64,000 nt of DNA from Streptomyces sp. 2114.4 (GCF_900187385.1 NZ_FYEY01000001.1:6262001-6326000), one strand, 5' to 3'; shown: positions 34,577-43,557, counted from the first letter of the stretch. Numbers and translations are program-made. The notes: a model not told the origin generated them from the sequence alone.

Positions 34577-35926
34577 ATGCCCGAAAGACGCCCCGCCGTT
34601 ACCCGCCGCTCACGCCGCCGTGCCGCGGCCCTCACCGCCCTCCCCCTGCTGCTCACGGCGACGGCCCTGCTGACCGGCCCCTCCGCCCAGGCCGCCCCCG
34701 AAGCCCCCGTCGCGCCCCTTCGCGTGAGCCCGGCCGCCCCCGCTCCCCGCTGCAGCGCCGCCTACCGCATCACCCAGACCCTGGAGGGCGGCACCGTCTG
34801 GCGGATGTGCTGGCACTACGAAGGCAACGCCGGCCTCGTCCTGGACGACGTCTCCTACCAGCCCAAGGGCGAACGCGCCCCGATCAAGGTGCTCACCACC
34901 GCCAAACTCGCCCAGATCCACGTCCCCTACGACGACGGCGGCAACGAATACGACGACCTCACCGGTCAGGGCTTCGCCCAGGGCCTGATGAAGCTCGACC
35001 CCGCCGAATGCCCCGGCGGCACCATCAAGACCGTCCGGGTACCCGGTGCGTACGACGCCGCGCACCCCTACGTCAGCGGCCTGTGCGCCACCACCCGCGC
35101 CCGCGGCCACGCCTACCGGATGGGCCCCTACCCCGGTGAACAGGCCAAGACCTACCAGCTCCAGGGCAAGGACCTGCTGCTCTACACCGTCAACAAGACG
35201 GGCTGGTATGAGTACATCAGCGAGTGGCGGTTCTCCGGCGACGGCACCATGACCCTGCAGATCGGCGCCACCGGCACCCTCTCACCCAGCGACTTCGACG
35301 CCGGCGACGGCCGGGGCACGCCGATCGGCAAGGGTGCCAAGGACTACGCCACCAGCCACAGCCACAACGTCTTCTGGCGGCTGAACTTCGGCCTGGACGG
35401 CAGCGCCGCCAACAAGGTCGAGCAGTTCGACTCCGCCACCACGGTCCGCCCCGGCGGCAGCACCCCCACCATCCGCACCACCCGTACCCCCGTCACCAAG
35501 GAACTGGCCGGGGACTTCGGCCCGCTGCGCTGGTGGCGGGTGGTGAGCGACACCGGAAGGAACCGGGACGGCCACCCGCGCTCGTACCAAATCGTGCCGG
35601 GCCCCTCCAGCAAGTACACCGGACGCAGCTACACCAAGCACGACATCTACTTCACCGAGTACAACAAATGTGAGCAGTTCGCCAGCAACAACCTGGCCAA
35701 CTGCGGCCCGCGGGCCGGCAAGAGCGTCGACACCTGGGTCAACGGCCAGCCGCTGAAACACCCCATCGCGTGGGTCAACATCGGGTTCCACCACATCGCC
35801 AGGGACGAGGACCAGGAGCCCATGCCTGTTCACTGGCAGGGCTTCCAGCTGGTTCCCCGTGACGTCACCGCTATGAATCCGCTCACTCCCCCCACGCTGT
35901 CCGGCCACAACGGGCACTACGGTTAA
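34577..35926 (+). CDS. Copper amine oxidase, catalytic domain only, secreted
   Basis: 449 aa from ATG 34577 (CGGGAG upstream). A signal with RRSRRR and ALTALPLLLTATALL ends near AQA-AP. The body matches the catalytic domain: VPYDDGGNEYDDLTGQGFAQ (candidate base Asp), AECPGGTI, the topaquinone region TVNKTGWYEYISEWRF with Tyr211, TSHSHNVFWRLNFGLDG (copper His261 and His263), and FHHIARDEDQEPMPVHWQGF (third copper His). The family forms TPQ by self-processing and oxidises primary amines to aldehydes. Canonical enzymes have Asn-Tyr-Asp/Glu; here Trp210 precedes the Tyr. The N2/N3 domains are absent and may be supplied by the preceding gene. Confidence 0.85.
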   Translation: MPERRPAVTRRSRRRAAALTALPLLLTATALLTGPSAQAAPEAPVAPLRVSPAAPAPRCSAAYRITQTLEGGTVWRMCWHYEGNAGLVLDDVSYQPKGERAPIKVLTTAKLAQIHVPYDDGGNEYDDLTGQGFAQGLMKLDPAECPGGTIKTVRVPGAYDAAHPYVSGLCATTRARGHAYRMGPYPGEQAKTYQLQGKDLLLYTVNKTGWYEYISEWRFSGDGTMTLQIGATGTLSPSDFDAGDGRGTPIGKGAKDYATSHSHNVFWRLNFGLDGSAANKVEQFDSATTVRPGGSTPTIRTTRTPVTKELAGDFGPLRWWRVVSDTGRNRDGHPRSYQIVPGPSSKYTGRSYTKHDIYFTEYNKCEQFASNNLANCGPRAGKSVDTWVNGQPLKHPIAWVNIGFHHIARDEDQEPMPVHWQGFQLVPRDVTAMNPLTPPTLSGHNGHYG

Positions 35927-35927
35927 G

Positions 35928-35948
35928 GGGAGTTGGCAACCGACTCCC
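35928..35948 (+). terminator. Terminator hairpin after the amine oxidase
   Basis: GGGAGTTGG-CAA-CCGACTCCC, a 9-bp stem with one G-T pair, begins directly after the TAA stop. Confidence 0.6.
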
Positions 35949-36026
35949 GCCATCCTGCTGCACCGCCTCCCGCACCGCAGTAGTCTGCCTTGATCGTTGG
36001 CACGGGGGTTCGGAAGGCGGTGGCAG

Positions 36027-37268
36027 GTGAGCGGCGGGCTGGAGTTGCCCCCTGGTGACGAGAGTCATGAGGGCCATGAGGGCGGCTCCGTCGACGCACC
36101 GCCCGGCGCGGTGTCCCTGGCACGCCCGCTGGAAATCGGGGCGGAGCTGGACTGGGGCGCCGACGCCTGGAGCGAGGTGCGCACCCGGGCCCGGCGGGCC
36201 GGCCGCGCCTACATCTGGCTGAATCTCGTCGAGCAACGGCTGCGGGCCGTCGTCGCCGCCGTGCTGCGGCCCATCTACGAGCCGGTGCACGGCGACGAAT
36301 GGGTCATCGCGGCGGCCGGCCCCGCCGGACAGGAGTGGGTCCAGCGCGCGGTCGCCGTCCGCGAGGTCAGCCGCCGCAAGGGCTACCTCCTCGACCCCGC
36401 GGACGACAACATCGTCAGCTTTCTGACGCTGCCGCAACTCCGCGAACTGATGGTCCAGCACTGGCCCTGCTTCGAGCCGTACTTCGACGACCGCCGCGAG
36501 GTCGAGCTGGCCCTCGACGAACTCGAGGTCGCCCGCAACATCGTCTCCCGCAACCGCGCCCTGTCCGAGACGGTCCTCGCCCAGGCCGAGCGCGCCTCCG
36601 CCCGTCTCCTGGACCTCCTCGGCTCCGGCGTCGGCACCCGGATCTCCGGACGGCTGCCCATCGACGCGGTGGAGGACCTGGTCGGCGACCGCTACGCCGA
36701 CGTCATCGGGGTGCACTCCGACCGGGTGCGGCTGCAGCGCCAGCTCCCCGCCGAGGACCTGTTCGGCAACGCCCGCCGGCTCGACGCCGTCGGCATAGGA
36801 CTGAACCTCCTGGTCCAGAACTACTCGGGCCGCCGGCTGGTCCGGCTCGCCGAATCCGGCTGCCGCGTCCGTCTGCTCTTCCTCAACCCGGCCAGCAGCG
36901 CGGTCCGCCGCCGGGAGCGCGAGATCGGCCTGAAGAAGGGGGAGATGAGCCGTTCCATCGAGATGAACATCCTCCACATGCGACGGGTGCGCGCCCGGCT
37001 GCGCGACCCCGGCGCCTTCGAGATCCAGGTCTTCGACGAGACCCCGCGCTTCACCGCCTACCTCGTCGACGGGGACGGCCCCGACGGCGTGGCCGTCGTC
37101 CAGCCCTACCTCCGCAAGAGCCGTGGCATGGAGTCCCCCGTCCTCGTCCTCCGCGGCGGCGGCCGGGAGATCGTCCGCCAGGACGCCCGCGACGGCGACC
37201 ACGGCCTCTTCGAGACCTACCGGGAGGAATTCGAGAGCATGTGGGCGGATTCACGGCCGGTTTCCTGA
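36027..37268 (+). CDS. SAV2148 family HEPN domain-containing protein
   Basis: 413 aa from GTG 36027 with GGAAGG upstream; the start SGGLELPPGDESHEG is typical of the family. The protein is Arg/Glu-rich and largely helical. Recognisable stretches are AYIWLNLVEQRLRAVVAAVLRPIYEP (part of the HEPN-like region), GYLLDPADDNIVSFLTLPQL, EVELALDELEVARNIVSRNRALS, and a phospholipase-D-like C-terminal portion (RLVRLAESGCRVRLLFLNP, TAYLVDGDGPDGVAVVQPYLRKSRG). HEPN domains are often RNases or nucleotide-binding modules, but this family has no known activity, and I do not see the R-x4-6-H RNase motif clearly. Confidence 0.85.
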   Translation: MSGGLELPPGDESHEGHEGGSVDAPPGAVSLARPLEIGAELDWGADAWSEVRTRARRAGRAYIWLNLVEQRLRAVVAAVLRPIYEPVHGDEWVIAAAGPAGQEWVQRAVAVREVSRRKGYLLDPADDNIVSFLTLPQLRELMVQHWPCFEPYFDDRREVELALDELEVARNIVSRNRALSETVLAQAERASARLLDLLGSGVGTRISGRLPIDAVEDLVGDRYADVIGVHSDRVRLQRQLPAEDLFGNARRLDAVGIGLNLLVQNYSGRRLVRLAESGCRVRLLFLNPASSAVRRREREIGLKKGEMSRSIEMNILHMRRVRARLRDPGAFEIQVFDETPRFTAYLVDGDGPDGVAVVQPYLRKSRGMESPVLVLRGGGREIVRQDARDGDHGLFETYREEFESMWADSRPVS

Positions 37269-37287
37269 CCCGTGCGCGGGAGGCGTC

Positions 37288-38079
37288 TTACGGGGTCCCC
37301 GTGATCCCGCCGTCGACCCGCAGTTCGATCCCGTTGATGTAATCGGCGAGCGGGCTCGCAAGGTAGGCGACCGCGGCGGCGACGTCCTCCGGGCGCCCCA
37401 GCCGTCCGCTCGGGTTGGACGCATACTCCGCGACGGTCCCCGCGTCGTCCGGGCCGCCCTCCGGGGCCTCGTCCCCGGCCGCCCGCTCCTCGAACATCCG
37501 GGACAGGGAGGGAGTCACGATCACTCCCGGACTCACACAGTTCGCGGTGACGCCCGTCCCGGCGAGATGCCGGGCCAGGCTGGTGGTCATGTTCACCACG
37601 GCGGCCTTGGCGGCGGAGTACGCCACCATGTTGGGCAGCGGTGTCCGCACCGCCCGGCTGCCGATGGTGATCACCCGGCCCCAGCCGTGCGCCCGCAGCG
37701 AGGGCAGCAGCGTCTGACTGACCCGCACCGTCGGCAGCACATTCCCCTCGAAGGCGGCCCGCCAGTCGGCCGGCCGGGAACTCTCCCAGTCGTGCTCGGC
37801 GAACGGACCGGCGTTGTTGACGAGGATGCGGACCCCGAAGTCGCGTGCGGTGAGGGCGACCTGCTCGGCGATACCCGGCTCCGTCAGGTCCCCGAGCACC
37901 ACTTCGGCCCGTACGCCACGGGCCGCGACCTGTTCGGCGACGGCCGCCGCGGATCCCGCGCTACGCCCGTGGACGAGCACGTCGCAGCCCTCGTCCGCCA
38001 GCATCCCGGCGATCGTCGCCCCGATCCCCGAGCTGCTGCCCGTCACCAGTGCACTCTGTCCTGCCAGCCGTAGGTCCAT
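37288..38079 (-). CDS. SDR family oxidoreductase
   Basis: 263 aa from ATG 38079. The Rossmann motif is TGSSSGIGATIAG (residues ~13-25), followed by LVNNAGPF (~85), the catalytic Ser in ITIGSRAV, YSAAKAAVVNMTTSLA (Tyr-x3-Lys, ~155), and the C-terminal VDGG. This is the classical SDR set; NADP preference and substrate cannot be told from sequence. It is convergent with the SAV2148-type gene (19 bp) and divergent from the exonuclease. Confidence 0.9.
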   Translation of the reverse strand: MDLRLAGQSALVTGSSSGIGATIAGMLADEGCDVLVHGRSAGSAAAVAEQVAARGVRAEVVLGDLTEPGIAEQVALTARDFGVRILVNNAGPFAEHDWESSRPADWRAAFEGNVLPTVRVSQTLLPSLRAHGWGRVITIGSRAVRTPLPNMVAYSAAKAAVVNMTTSLARHLAGTGVTANCVSPGVIVTPSLSRMFEERAAGDEAPEGGPDDAGTVAEYASNPSGRLGRPEDVAAAVAYLASPLADYINGIELRVDGGITGTP

Positions 38080-38224
38080 GAGGTCAGCCTAGGGGTGTCT
38101 TCCGACACCCCCCAGGGGCCGCGGCCGTCTGCTGCCGCCCTGTCGCGACAGGCAGCCGGTCGATTGTCAGTGGTGCGTGGGAGAGTGGGCGGGCAACGGG
38201 GGAAGTACCACCGAAGGAGGCCGC

Positions 38225-38254
38225 ATGAGCGAGCGTAGCGAGGATTCGGCATGA
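38225..38254 (+). CDS. Nine-codon leader peptide coupled to the exonuclease gene
   Basis: ATG 38225 follows the strong GAAGGAGG at 38213-38220 and encodes MSERSEDSA; its TGA (38252-38254) overlaps the ATG of the exonuclease gene (ATGA). The downstream gene has no comparable ribosome binding site of its own, so translation probably depends on re-initiation after this leader. Confidence 0.5.
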   Translation: MSERSEDSA

Positions 38255-38982
38255 GCTGGCATCAGGAGCTGTTGGTCAGCTTCGACCTGGAGACCACGGG
38301 CACCGATGTCGAGCGGGACCGCATCGTCACCGCCGCGCTGATCCGGTTGGAGGGGGACGGCAGCGCGGTCGGGCAGCAGAGTTGGCTGCTCGACCCGGGG
38401 GTCCCGATCCCCGAGGAAGCGGCGGCCATTCACGGCATTTCCACCGCATATGTCCAAGAACACGGCCGTCCGCCGGCGACCGCCATAGAGGAAATCACCG
38501 AGGCGCTGGCCGATGCCCTGCGCGCGGACATCCCGCTGGTGGTGATGAATGCCCGGTATGACCTCTCCCTCCTGGACCGCGAGTGCCGGCGGCATGGCCT
38601 GCGGACGCTGACCGAACGTCTCGGACGCGTCCCCGCGCCGGTCATCGATCCCCTCGTCCTGGACAAGCATGTGGACCGCTACCGCAAGGGGAAGCGCGCA
38701 CTGCAGGCGCTCTGCGGCCACTACGGCGTCCGGCTGGACGGTGCCCACGAAGCGGGCGCCGACGCGGCGGCAGCGGCCGGGGTCGCCCGGCGTATCGGGG
38801 AGACGTTCCCGGCCGTCGCCCTCCCCTCGCCCCGTGCGCTGCATGACCTCCAGGAGAAGGCCGCCGCCGAACAGGCCGCCTCGTTCCAGGCGTATTTGCG
38901 GCGCTCCGGCGACCCACAGGCGATAGTCGAGCGGGCCTGGCCCCTGATTCCGTACCAGGCCGGGGCCGGGGCCGAGGCCTGA
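38251..38982 (+). CDS. 3'-5' exonuclease, DnaQ-like (DEDDh)
   Basis: 243 aa from ATG 38251. Exo I is LVSFDLETTGTDVERDRIV (Asp and Glu, residues ~8-26), Exo II LVVMNARYDLSLLDREC (Asp, ~100-112), Exo III AHEAGADAAAAAGVAR (His and Asp, ~170-180), the DEDDh set of Pol III epsilon-type exonucleases. HGISTAYVQEHG also fits. No polymerase or BRCT domain is fused, so it is probably a stand-alone DNA/RNA 3' exonuclease used in repair or RNA turnover. Confidence 0.92.
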   Translation: MSWHQELLVSFDLETTGTDVERDRIVTAALIRLEGDGSAVGQQSWLLDPGVPIPEEAAAIHGISTAYVQEHGRPPATAIEEITEALADALRADIPLVVMNARYDLSLLDRECRRHGLRTLTERLGRVPAPVIDPLVLDKHVDRYRKGKRALQALCGHYGVRLDGAHEAGADAAAAAGVARRIGETFPAVALPSPRALHDLQEKAAAEQAASFQAYLRRSGDPQAIVERAWPLIPYQAGAGAEA

Positions 38983-38991
38983 GCGGGAGGC

Positions 38992-39882
38992 TCAGAAGGG
39001 ATACCACCGCACCGTCGCGTCCTTGTCACGCAGAGAGGCGATCCGGCGCCGGAACTCCTTGAGTGCCGCCGGGTTTCCGGGCGCGTGCTGGGACACCCAG
39101 GCGCAGCTCGCCGTCTCCCGGGACCCGCGCAGTACGGCGCAGCCCTCCCAGTCCCGTACGTCCCAGCCGTAAACGGACACGAAGGTGTCGTACGCGTCCG
39201 GCGACAGGCCATAGCGGTCCCGGCTCAGCGCCATGACGACCAGGTCGTGTTCCCGCAGATCAAAGGAGAAGGTTTCCAGGTCGACCAGCACCGGCCCGTC
39301 GGGCCCGACATGAACGTTGCGGGTCAGTGCGTCGCCATGGATGGGGCCGCGGGGCAGCTGCGGTTCCAGGGCCGTGGCGGCCGCGGCGAACGCGTCCCGC
39401 CGGCCGCGCAGATACTCCGCGTCGGGCGCCGACACGGCGTCACCGGCCAGGCGCAGCCACCGCTCGACGCCCCCGAGCAGTTCGCGCCGCGGCAGCGCGA
39501 ACGGCGGCTCCGGCAGGGCATGGACCAGCTTCAGCAGGGCGGCGAGATCGTCCGGCCCGGCCGGCCGGACCGCCTCCGGCAGCCGGTGCCAGTAGGTGAC
39601 GGGATGCCCGTCGACCAAGGTGGCCACGGGCTCCGCGGCCCGTACGGCCGGCACTCCCTCGGCCGCCAGCCACCCCGCCACCGCCAGTTCCCGCTCGGCC
39701 CGCTCCAGGAGTTCGGCGCTGCGGCCCACCCGTACGACCGGCCCGTTGTCGCCGAGGGCGAAGACGGCGTTCTCGCCGAGCGAGAGCAGCACGGCGTCGG
39801 CTGCCGCATCGGGCCGGCCGGCCGAGGCCAGTACGTCCCGGGCGCGCGCTTCCGTGAAGGCGGCGGGGTTCGGTTCGGTCAT
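38992..39882 (-). CDS. Aminoglycoside phosphotransferase (APH) family protein
   Basis: 296 aa from ATG 39882 with AGGAGG upstream. It has the kinase-like fold: NAVFALGDNGPVVRVGRS (nucleotide-binding strands), ELAVAGWLAAEGVPAV, LLKLVHALPEPP, the Brenner-type catalytic loop GPIHGDALTRNVHVGPDGPV (H-G-D-x4-N), and metal-binding LVDLETFSFDLREHDLV. Substrates of this broad family include antibiotics, choline and homoserine; none can be assigned here and resistance should not be assumed. It is convergent with the exonuclease (9 bp). Confidence 0.88.
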   Translation of the reverse strand: MTEPNPAAFTEARARDVLASAGRPDAAADAVLLSLGENAVFALGDNGPVVRVGRSAELLERAERELAVAGWLAAEGVPAVRAAEPVATLVDGHPVTYWHRLPEAVRPAGPDDLAALLKLVHALPEPPFALPRRELLGGVERWLRLAGDAVSAPDAEYLRGRRDAFAAAATALEPQLPRGPIHGDALTRNVHVGPDGPVLVDLETFSFDLREHDLVVMALSRDRYGLSPDAYDTFVSVYGWDVRDWEGCAVLRGSRETASCAWVSQHAPGNPAALKEFRRRIASLRDKDATVRWYPF

Positions 39883-40319
39883 CGGGTGCCTCCTGGGGTA
39901 CGGGTACCTCCTGCGGTGCGTGAACGTGACCAGTTTCGCAGGTCCGCGGGCGTGGCCCGGAAGACCTCCCGGGCGGGGGCCCGCCGGGGAAGCGGGCCGG
40001 GACCTTGACGGGATGTGGCCGCCGTCACGACGATGACGGCGGGCGGGAAGGCGGGAAAGGCGGGGAGCGGCGAGGAGCGGCTGGGAACGACCCGGCAAGT
40101 GGGAACGACCCGGCAAGACCAGGACAAGGCCGGACAAGACCGGGAGCGGTCGCAAGCGACCGGAAGCGGCTGGGAACCACCGGGACCGACCGGAAGCGGC
40201 CCACAACGGCCGACGGGGGAGAGACGGGGAAGAGGGGACGGGGACGGGATGGCAGGGGCGCCCACCGCGGGGGCACACGACGGCGGACCGGCCGGGCCGC
40301 GCCCCGGGGAGTTGCTGCC
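39883..40319. other. Regulatory gap with low-complexity repeats, upstream of a sugar importer
   Basis: The gap contains an 18-bp direct repeat (GGGAACGACCCGGCAAG at 40083 and 40101), many degenerate GACCGGAAGCGG-like units, and the CGGTCGC/GCGACCG dyad listed separately. A 102-codon frame (40015-40323) overlaps the permease GTG, but its Gly/Arg/Thr-rich product looks non-coding. Confidence 0.5.
40147..40162. promoter_or_regulatory. Candidate LacI-type operator before the sugar ABC operon
   Basis: CGGTCGCAAGCGACCG has 7-bp arms around AA and lies 158 bp upstream of the permease start. The short palindrome with central CGCAAGCG-like core is of the kind bound by LacI-type sugar regulators, but the surrounding DNA is repetitive, so chance symmetry is possible. 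Confidence 0.3.
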
Positions 40320-41261
40320 GTGACCCTGGCGACCGCACCACGGCGGTCCCCCGAGGCGGCCGCGGACCGCGCCGCCCGGACCCGCCGTGCTCACGGCGCC
40401 TGGTTCCTCGTCCTGCCTGCCCTGATCCCGATCCTGGTGCTGAGCGCGGGTCCGCTGCTCTACGGCATCGGGCTGGCGTTCACCGACGCCCAGTCCGGCC
40501 GGACCCGGGCCACCCGCTTCGTGGGGCTGCTGAACTTCACCGATCTGTTCCACGACACCCTGTTCTGGGACTCCTTCCGGATCGGGCTGGTCTGGGCCTT
40601 CGGGGTCACCGTCCCGCAGTTCTTCCTCGCCCTCGGCCTCGCCCTGCTGCTCCACCTCCCGCTGCGGCTGCGCTGGTTGGCCCGGGCGCTGGCGATCATC
40701 CCGTGGGCGATGCCGGAGGTGGTCGTCGGCATCATGTGGCGGCTGGTCTACCACCCGGACGCCGGCATCCTGAACGAGACGCTGCGCAGCCTCGGTCTGT
40801 CCGGAGCGGGCGGTGGCCGGGACTGGTTGAGCGGTCTGGCCACCGCCCTGCCCGCGGTCATCGTCGTCGGCATCTGGGCCGGGATGCCCCAGACCACCGT
40901 CACCCTCCTGGCCGGCCTCCAGAACGTGCCCCGCGAACTGCACGAGGCCGCGGCCATGGACGGCGCGGGCGCCTGGCGCCGCTTTTGCACGGTCACCTGG
41001 CCGGCGCTGAGGCCCATCGCACTCGCCGTCACCGCGCTCAACTTCATCTGGAATTTTCATTCCTTCGCCCTGGTCTTCGTGCTGACCGACGGCGGGCCCG
41101 GCGGCCGGACCCGCCTGCCGATGCTCTTCGCGTACGAAGAGGCGTTCCGCTACGGGCAGTTCGGCTATGCCGCCGCGATGGGCCTGGCCATGGTCGCGGT
41201 GGTCTCGGTCCTGCTGGCGGTGTATCTGGCCGGCCGGCTGAAGGGGGACGACGACCGGTGA
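40320..41261 (+). CDS. Sugar ABC transporter permease, MalF type
   Basis: 313 aa from GTG 40320 (GGGGAG upstream). It has six TM helices, starting WFLVLPALIPILVLSAGPLL, with the periplasmic region typical of CUT1 permeases (FVGLLNFTDLF). The cytoplasmic EAA loop is ELHEAAAMDGAGAWRRFCTV TWP (EAAxxDGA-x8-I/F-x-P type), which contacts the shared ATPase (usually MsiK, not in this window). It is the first gene of a three-gene operon with overlapping stop/start codons. Confidence 0.93.
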   Translation: MTLATAPRRSPEAAADRAARTRRAHGAWFLVLPALIPILVLSAGPLLYGIGLAFTDAQSGRTRATRFVGLLNFTDLFHDTLFWDSFRIGLVWAFGVTVPQFFLALGLALLLHLPLRLRWLARALAIIPWAMPEVVVGIMWRLVYHPDAGILNETLRSLGLSGAGGGRDWLSGLATALPAVIVVGIWAGMPQTTVTLLAGLQNVPRELHEAAAMDGAGAWRRFCTVTWPALRPIALAVTALNFIWNFHSFALVFVLTDGGPGGRTRLPMLFAYEEAFRYGQFGYAAAMGLAMVAVVSVLLAVYLAGRLKGDDDR

Positions 41262-42229
41262 GCGACTGGGAGACCGACGGTACGGGAAACGCTCCCCCCG
41301 CCCGGCGACACACGGCCACCACCCGCCCCGGCCAACGGAACACCGCCCCCACACGCCGCATCACCACCCGCCCCCGCCGACCGAACACCGCCCCCACCGC
41401 CCGGCGCACCGCCACCCGCACCGGCCAGTACGCCGCCCTCGTCGCCTATCTCGCCTTCCTCGCCTTCCCGTTCCTCTGGCTGATCTCCACCGCCTTCAAG
41501 CCACCGCGTGAACTCGGCAGCATCCACCCCACCTGGATGCCCGAGGCGCCCACCCTGGAGAACTTCCGGCAGGCCTTCACCCAACAGCCACTACTGACGG
41601 CCGCGGGCAACAGCCTGCTGGCCGCGGCGGTTTCCGCGCTGATCGCGATCGTGCTGGCGGCCCCGATGGCGTATGTCCTGGCACGCTCCCGCAGCCGCCT
41701 CTCGCGGGCTGCCACAGGCTGGGTCGTGATCAGCCAGGCCTTTCCGCTGGTACTGGTGATCATCCCGCTCTTCCTGATCCTGAAGGGTCTCCATCTGGTG
41801 GACTCCCGGATCGGTTTGATCATGGTCTATGTGGTCTGGTCGCTGCCGTTCGCCCTGTGGATGCTGACCGGCTATGTCCGCGCCGTACCGCCCGAGTTGG
41901 AGGAGGCCGCGGCTGTGGACGGCGCCGGCCGGCTCCGTACGCTCGTCTCCGTCACCGCACCGCTGCTCGCGCCGGGCATCGTCGCCACCGCGCTGTTCGC
42001 CTTCATCACCGCCTGGAACGAATTCTTCTTCGCCCTGGTCCTGCTCAAGTCGCCCGGGAGGCAGACGCTGCCGGTCGTCCTCACCCACTTCCTCGGGGCG
42101 GAGGGCGTCGCCGACCTCGTTCCGCTCGCCGCCGCCGCACTCCTCGCCACCCTCCCGAGCCTGCTCCTCTTCGCCGTCATCCAGCGGCGGATCACGGGCG
42201 GGATGCTCGCCGGGGCGGTGAAGAGCTGA
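41258..42229 (+). CDS. Sugar ABC transporter permease, MalG type
   Basis: 323 aa from GTG 41258, overlapping the MalF-type stop (GTGA). An Arg/Thr-rich N-terminal tail of ~55 residues (tandem TRPRRPNTAPTARRTATR-like units) precedes six TM helices, starting ALVAYLAFLAFPFLWLIST. The EAA loop is ELEEAAAVDGAGRLRTLVSV, and WNEFFFALVL and the C-terminal GGMLAGAVKS are MalG hallmarks. The long basic tail is unusual; many homologues start close to the first TM helix, so an internal start is possible. Confidence 0.93.
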   Translation: MSDWETDGTGNAPPARRHTATTRPGQRNTAPTRRITTRPRRPNTAPTARRTATRTGQYAALVAYLAFLAFPFLWLISTAFKPPRELGSIHPTWMPEAPTLENFRQAFTQQPLLTAAGNSLLAAAVSALIAIVLAAPMAYVLARSRSRLSRAATGWVVISQAFPLVLVIIPLFLILKGLHLVDSRIGLIMVYVVWSLPFALWMLTGYVRAVPPELEEAAAVDGAGRLRTLVSVTAPLLAPGIVATALFAFITAWNEFFFALVLLKSPGRQTLPVVLTHFLGAEGVADLVPLAAAALLATLPSLLLFAVIQRRITGGMLAGAVKS

Positions 42230-43557
42230 TGCGCCGCGACAGCACCCCCGCGCCTCCGGCGCGCCTCAGCCGGCGGGGCCTGCTCGCGGCCGCCGCCGCT
42301 CTGCCCGCCGCGGGGCTGCTGCCGGGCTGTTCCGACGACCGGCGACGGCGCTCCTCCGGCGGCCGGATCACCCTGCGCTTCCAGTCCCTGGCCTGGCAGC
42401 AGGACTCCCTCAGGGCCACCAGGCAACTCGTCGACGCATGGAACGGCGAGCACCCCGAGGTCCAGGTGCAGTACGTCCAGGGAGCCTGGCCCACCGTCCA
42501 CGACCAGTTGTTGACCTCCTTCGAGGGCGGCGAGGCGCCGGACATCATCCACGACGCCGCCGACGACCTCGCGGACTTCGCCTACGGCGGGAATCTCGCC
42601 GACCTCACCGCCCTCCTGCCACCGCGCCTGCGAAGCGACATCCCGCAGCACAGCTGGGAGACCGCCACCTTCGACGGCCGGGTGCACGGCGTCCCGTTCC
42701 TCCAGGAACCGCGGGTGCTGATCGCGAACCGCGCGCGGCTGCACCGGTCGGGCGTACGTATCCCGACTCCCGAACACCCCTGGACCTGGGCGGAGTTCAA
42801 GGAGGTGGCGCGGCGACTGACCCGCGGCACCGGCCACGGCGTCGCCTGGCCGCTGAAGGAACCGGTCTCGGCGACCCTGAACCTCGCCCTGTCCACGGGC
42901 GGCCGGATGTTCCACCGTCGTCCGGACGGCACGGTGGAGGTCCGCTTCGACGCCGCCGACCAGGTGGTGCCGCGCACCATCCACGATCAGGTGAACGTGG
43001 ACCGCAGCGCCTCCCGTACGACCCTGGGCATGGGCGGTTCCGACACCCTCCCGGGCTTCTTCGCCGGGCGATATGCCATGGTGCCGCTCGGCTTCTCCTA
43101 CCGTCAGCAGATCGCCCAGCAGGCGCCCAAGAGGTTCGACTGGACGGTGCTGCCCGCTCCCCAGGGCGCTGTCCCGGACCAGGGGGTGAGCCCGCAGACC
43201 CTGTCGATCGCCGAGGACTGCCCGCACAAGGAAGCGGCGATGGCCTTCATCGACTTCCTCCTGCGCCCGCCGCACATGGTCCGGCTCGCGCTGGGGGACT
43301 GGCTGTTGCCGACGGGACGGGAAGCGCTCAGGGATCCGGCACTCCGGGTCGCCCGGTACGACTGGGCAACCGGCACCGCGCTGGCGGGCTCCCTGCGCTC
43401 CGCACCGGCCCAGTCCGTCCGCGGCTACCCGGAGTGGAAGGACAAGGTCGCCACCCCTGGCCTGCAGGAGTACTACAGCGGCGCCATCGACCTGGACACC
43501 GTGCAGAGGCGCCTCGTTGGGGACGGCAATCTGGTCCTGGCCCGCTATCAGCGCTGA
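42229..43557 (+). CDS. Extracellular sugar-binding lipoprotein
   Basis: 442 aa from ATG 42229, sharing one base with the previous stop (TGATG). The signal LSRRGLLAAAAALPAAGLLPGC combines a twin-arginine motif with a lipobox (LLPGC), so it is a Tat-exported lipoprotein. The mature part is a family 1 solute-binding protein: ITLRFQSLAWQQDSLRATRQ, LVDAWNGEHPEVQVQYVQGA, LLTSFEGGEAPDIIHDAADD, VHGVPFLQEPRVLIANRARL and KEAAMAFIDFLLRP. It delivers an oligosaccharide to the two permeases; the sugar is not identifiable. Confidence 0.93.
   Translation: MRRDSTPAPPARLSRRGLLAAAAALPAAGLLPGCSDDRRRRSSGGRITLRFQSLAWQQDSLRATRQLVDAWNGEHPEVQVQYVQGAWPTVHDQLLTSFEGGEAPDIIHDAADDLADFAYGGNLADLTALLPPRLRSDIPQHSWETATFDGRVHGVPFLQEPRVLIANRARLHRSGVRIPTPEHPWTWAEFKEVARRLTRGTGHGVAWPLKEPVSATLNLALSTGGRMFHRRPDGTVEVRFDAADQVVPRTIHDQVNVDRSASRTTLGMGGSDTLPGFFAGRYAMVPLGFSYRQQIAQQAPKRFDWTVLPAPQGAVPDQGVSPQTLSIAEDCPHKEAAMAFIDFLLRPPHMVRLALGDWLLPTGREALRDPALRVARYDWATGTALAGSLRSAPAQSVRGYPEWKDKVATPGLQEYYSGAIDLDTVQRRLVGDGNLVLARYQR

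Noticed and set aside
38992..39882. Reading the APH-family protein as an aminoglycoside resistance gene
   Set aside because: The catalytic motif fits the broad superfamily only; nothing in sequence or context indicates an antibiotic substrate.
40015..40323. 102-codon frame overlapping the MalF-type GTG start by GTGA
   Set aside because: The translation is Gly/Arg/Thr/Gln low complexity from degenerate DNA repeats, with no motif or good ribosome binding site; the overlap is likely chance.
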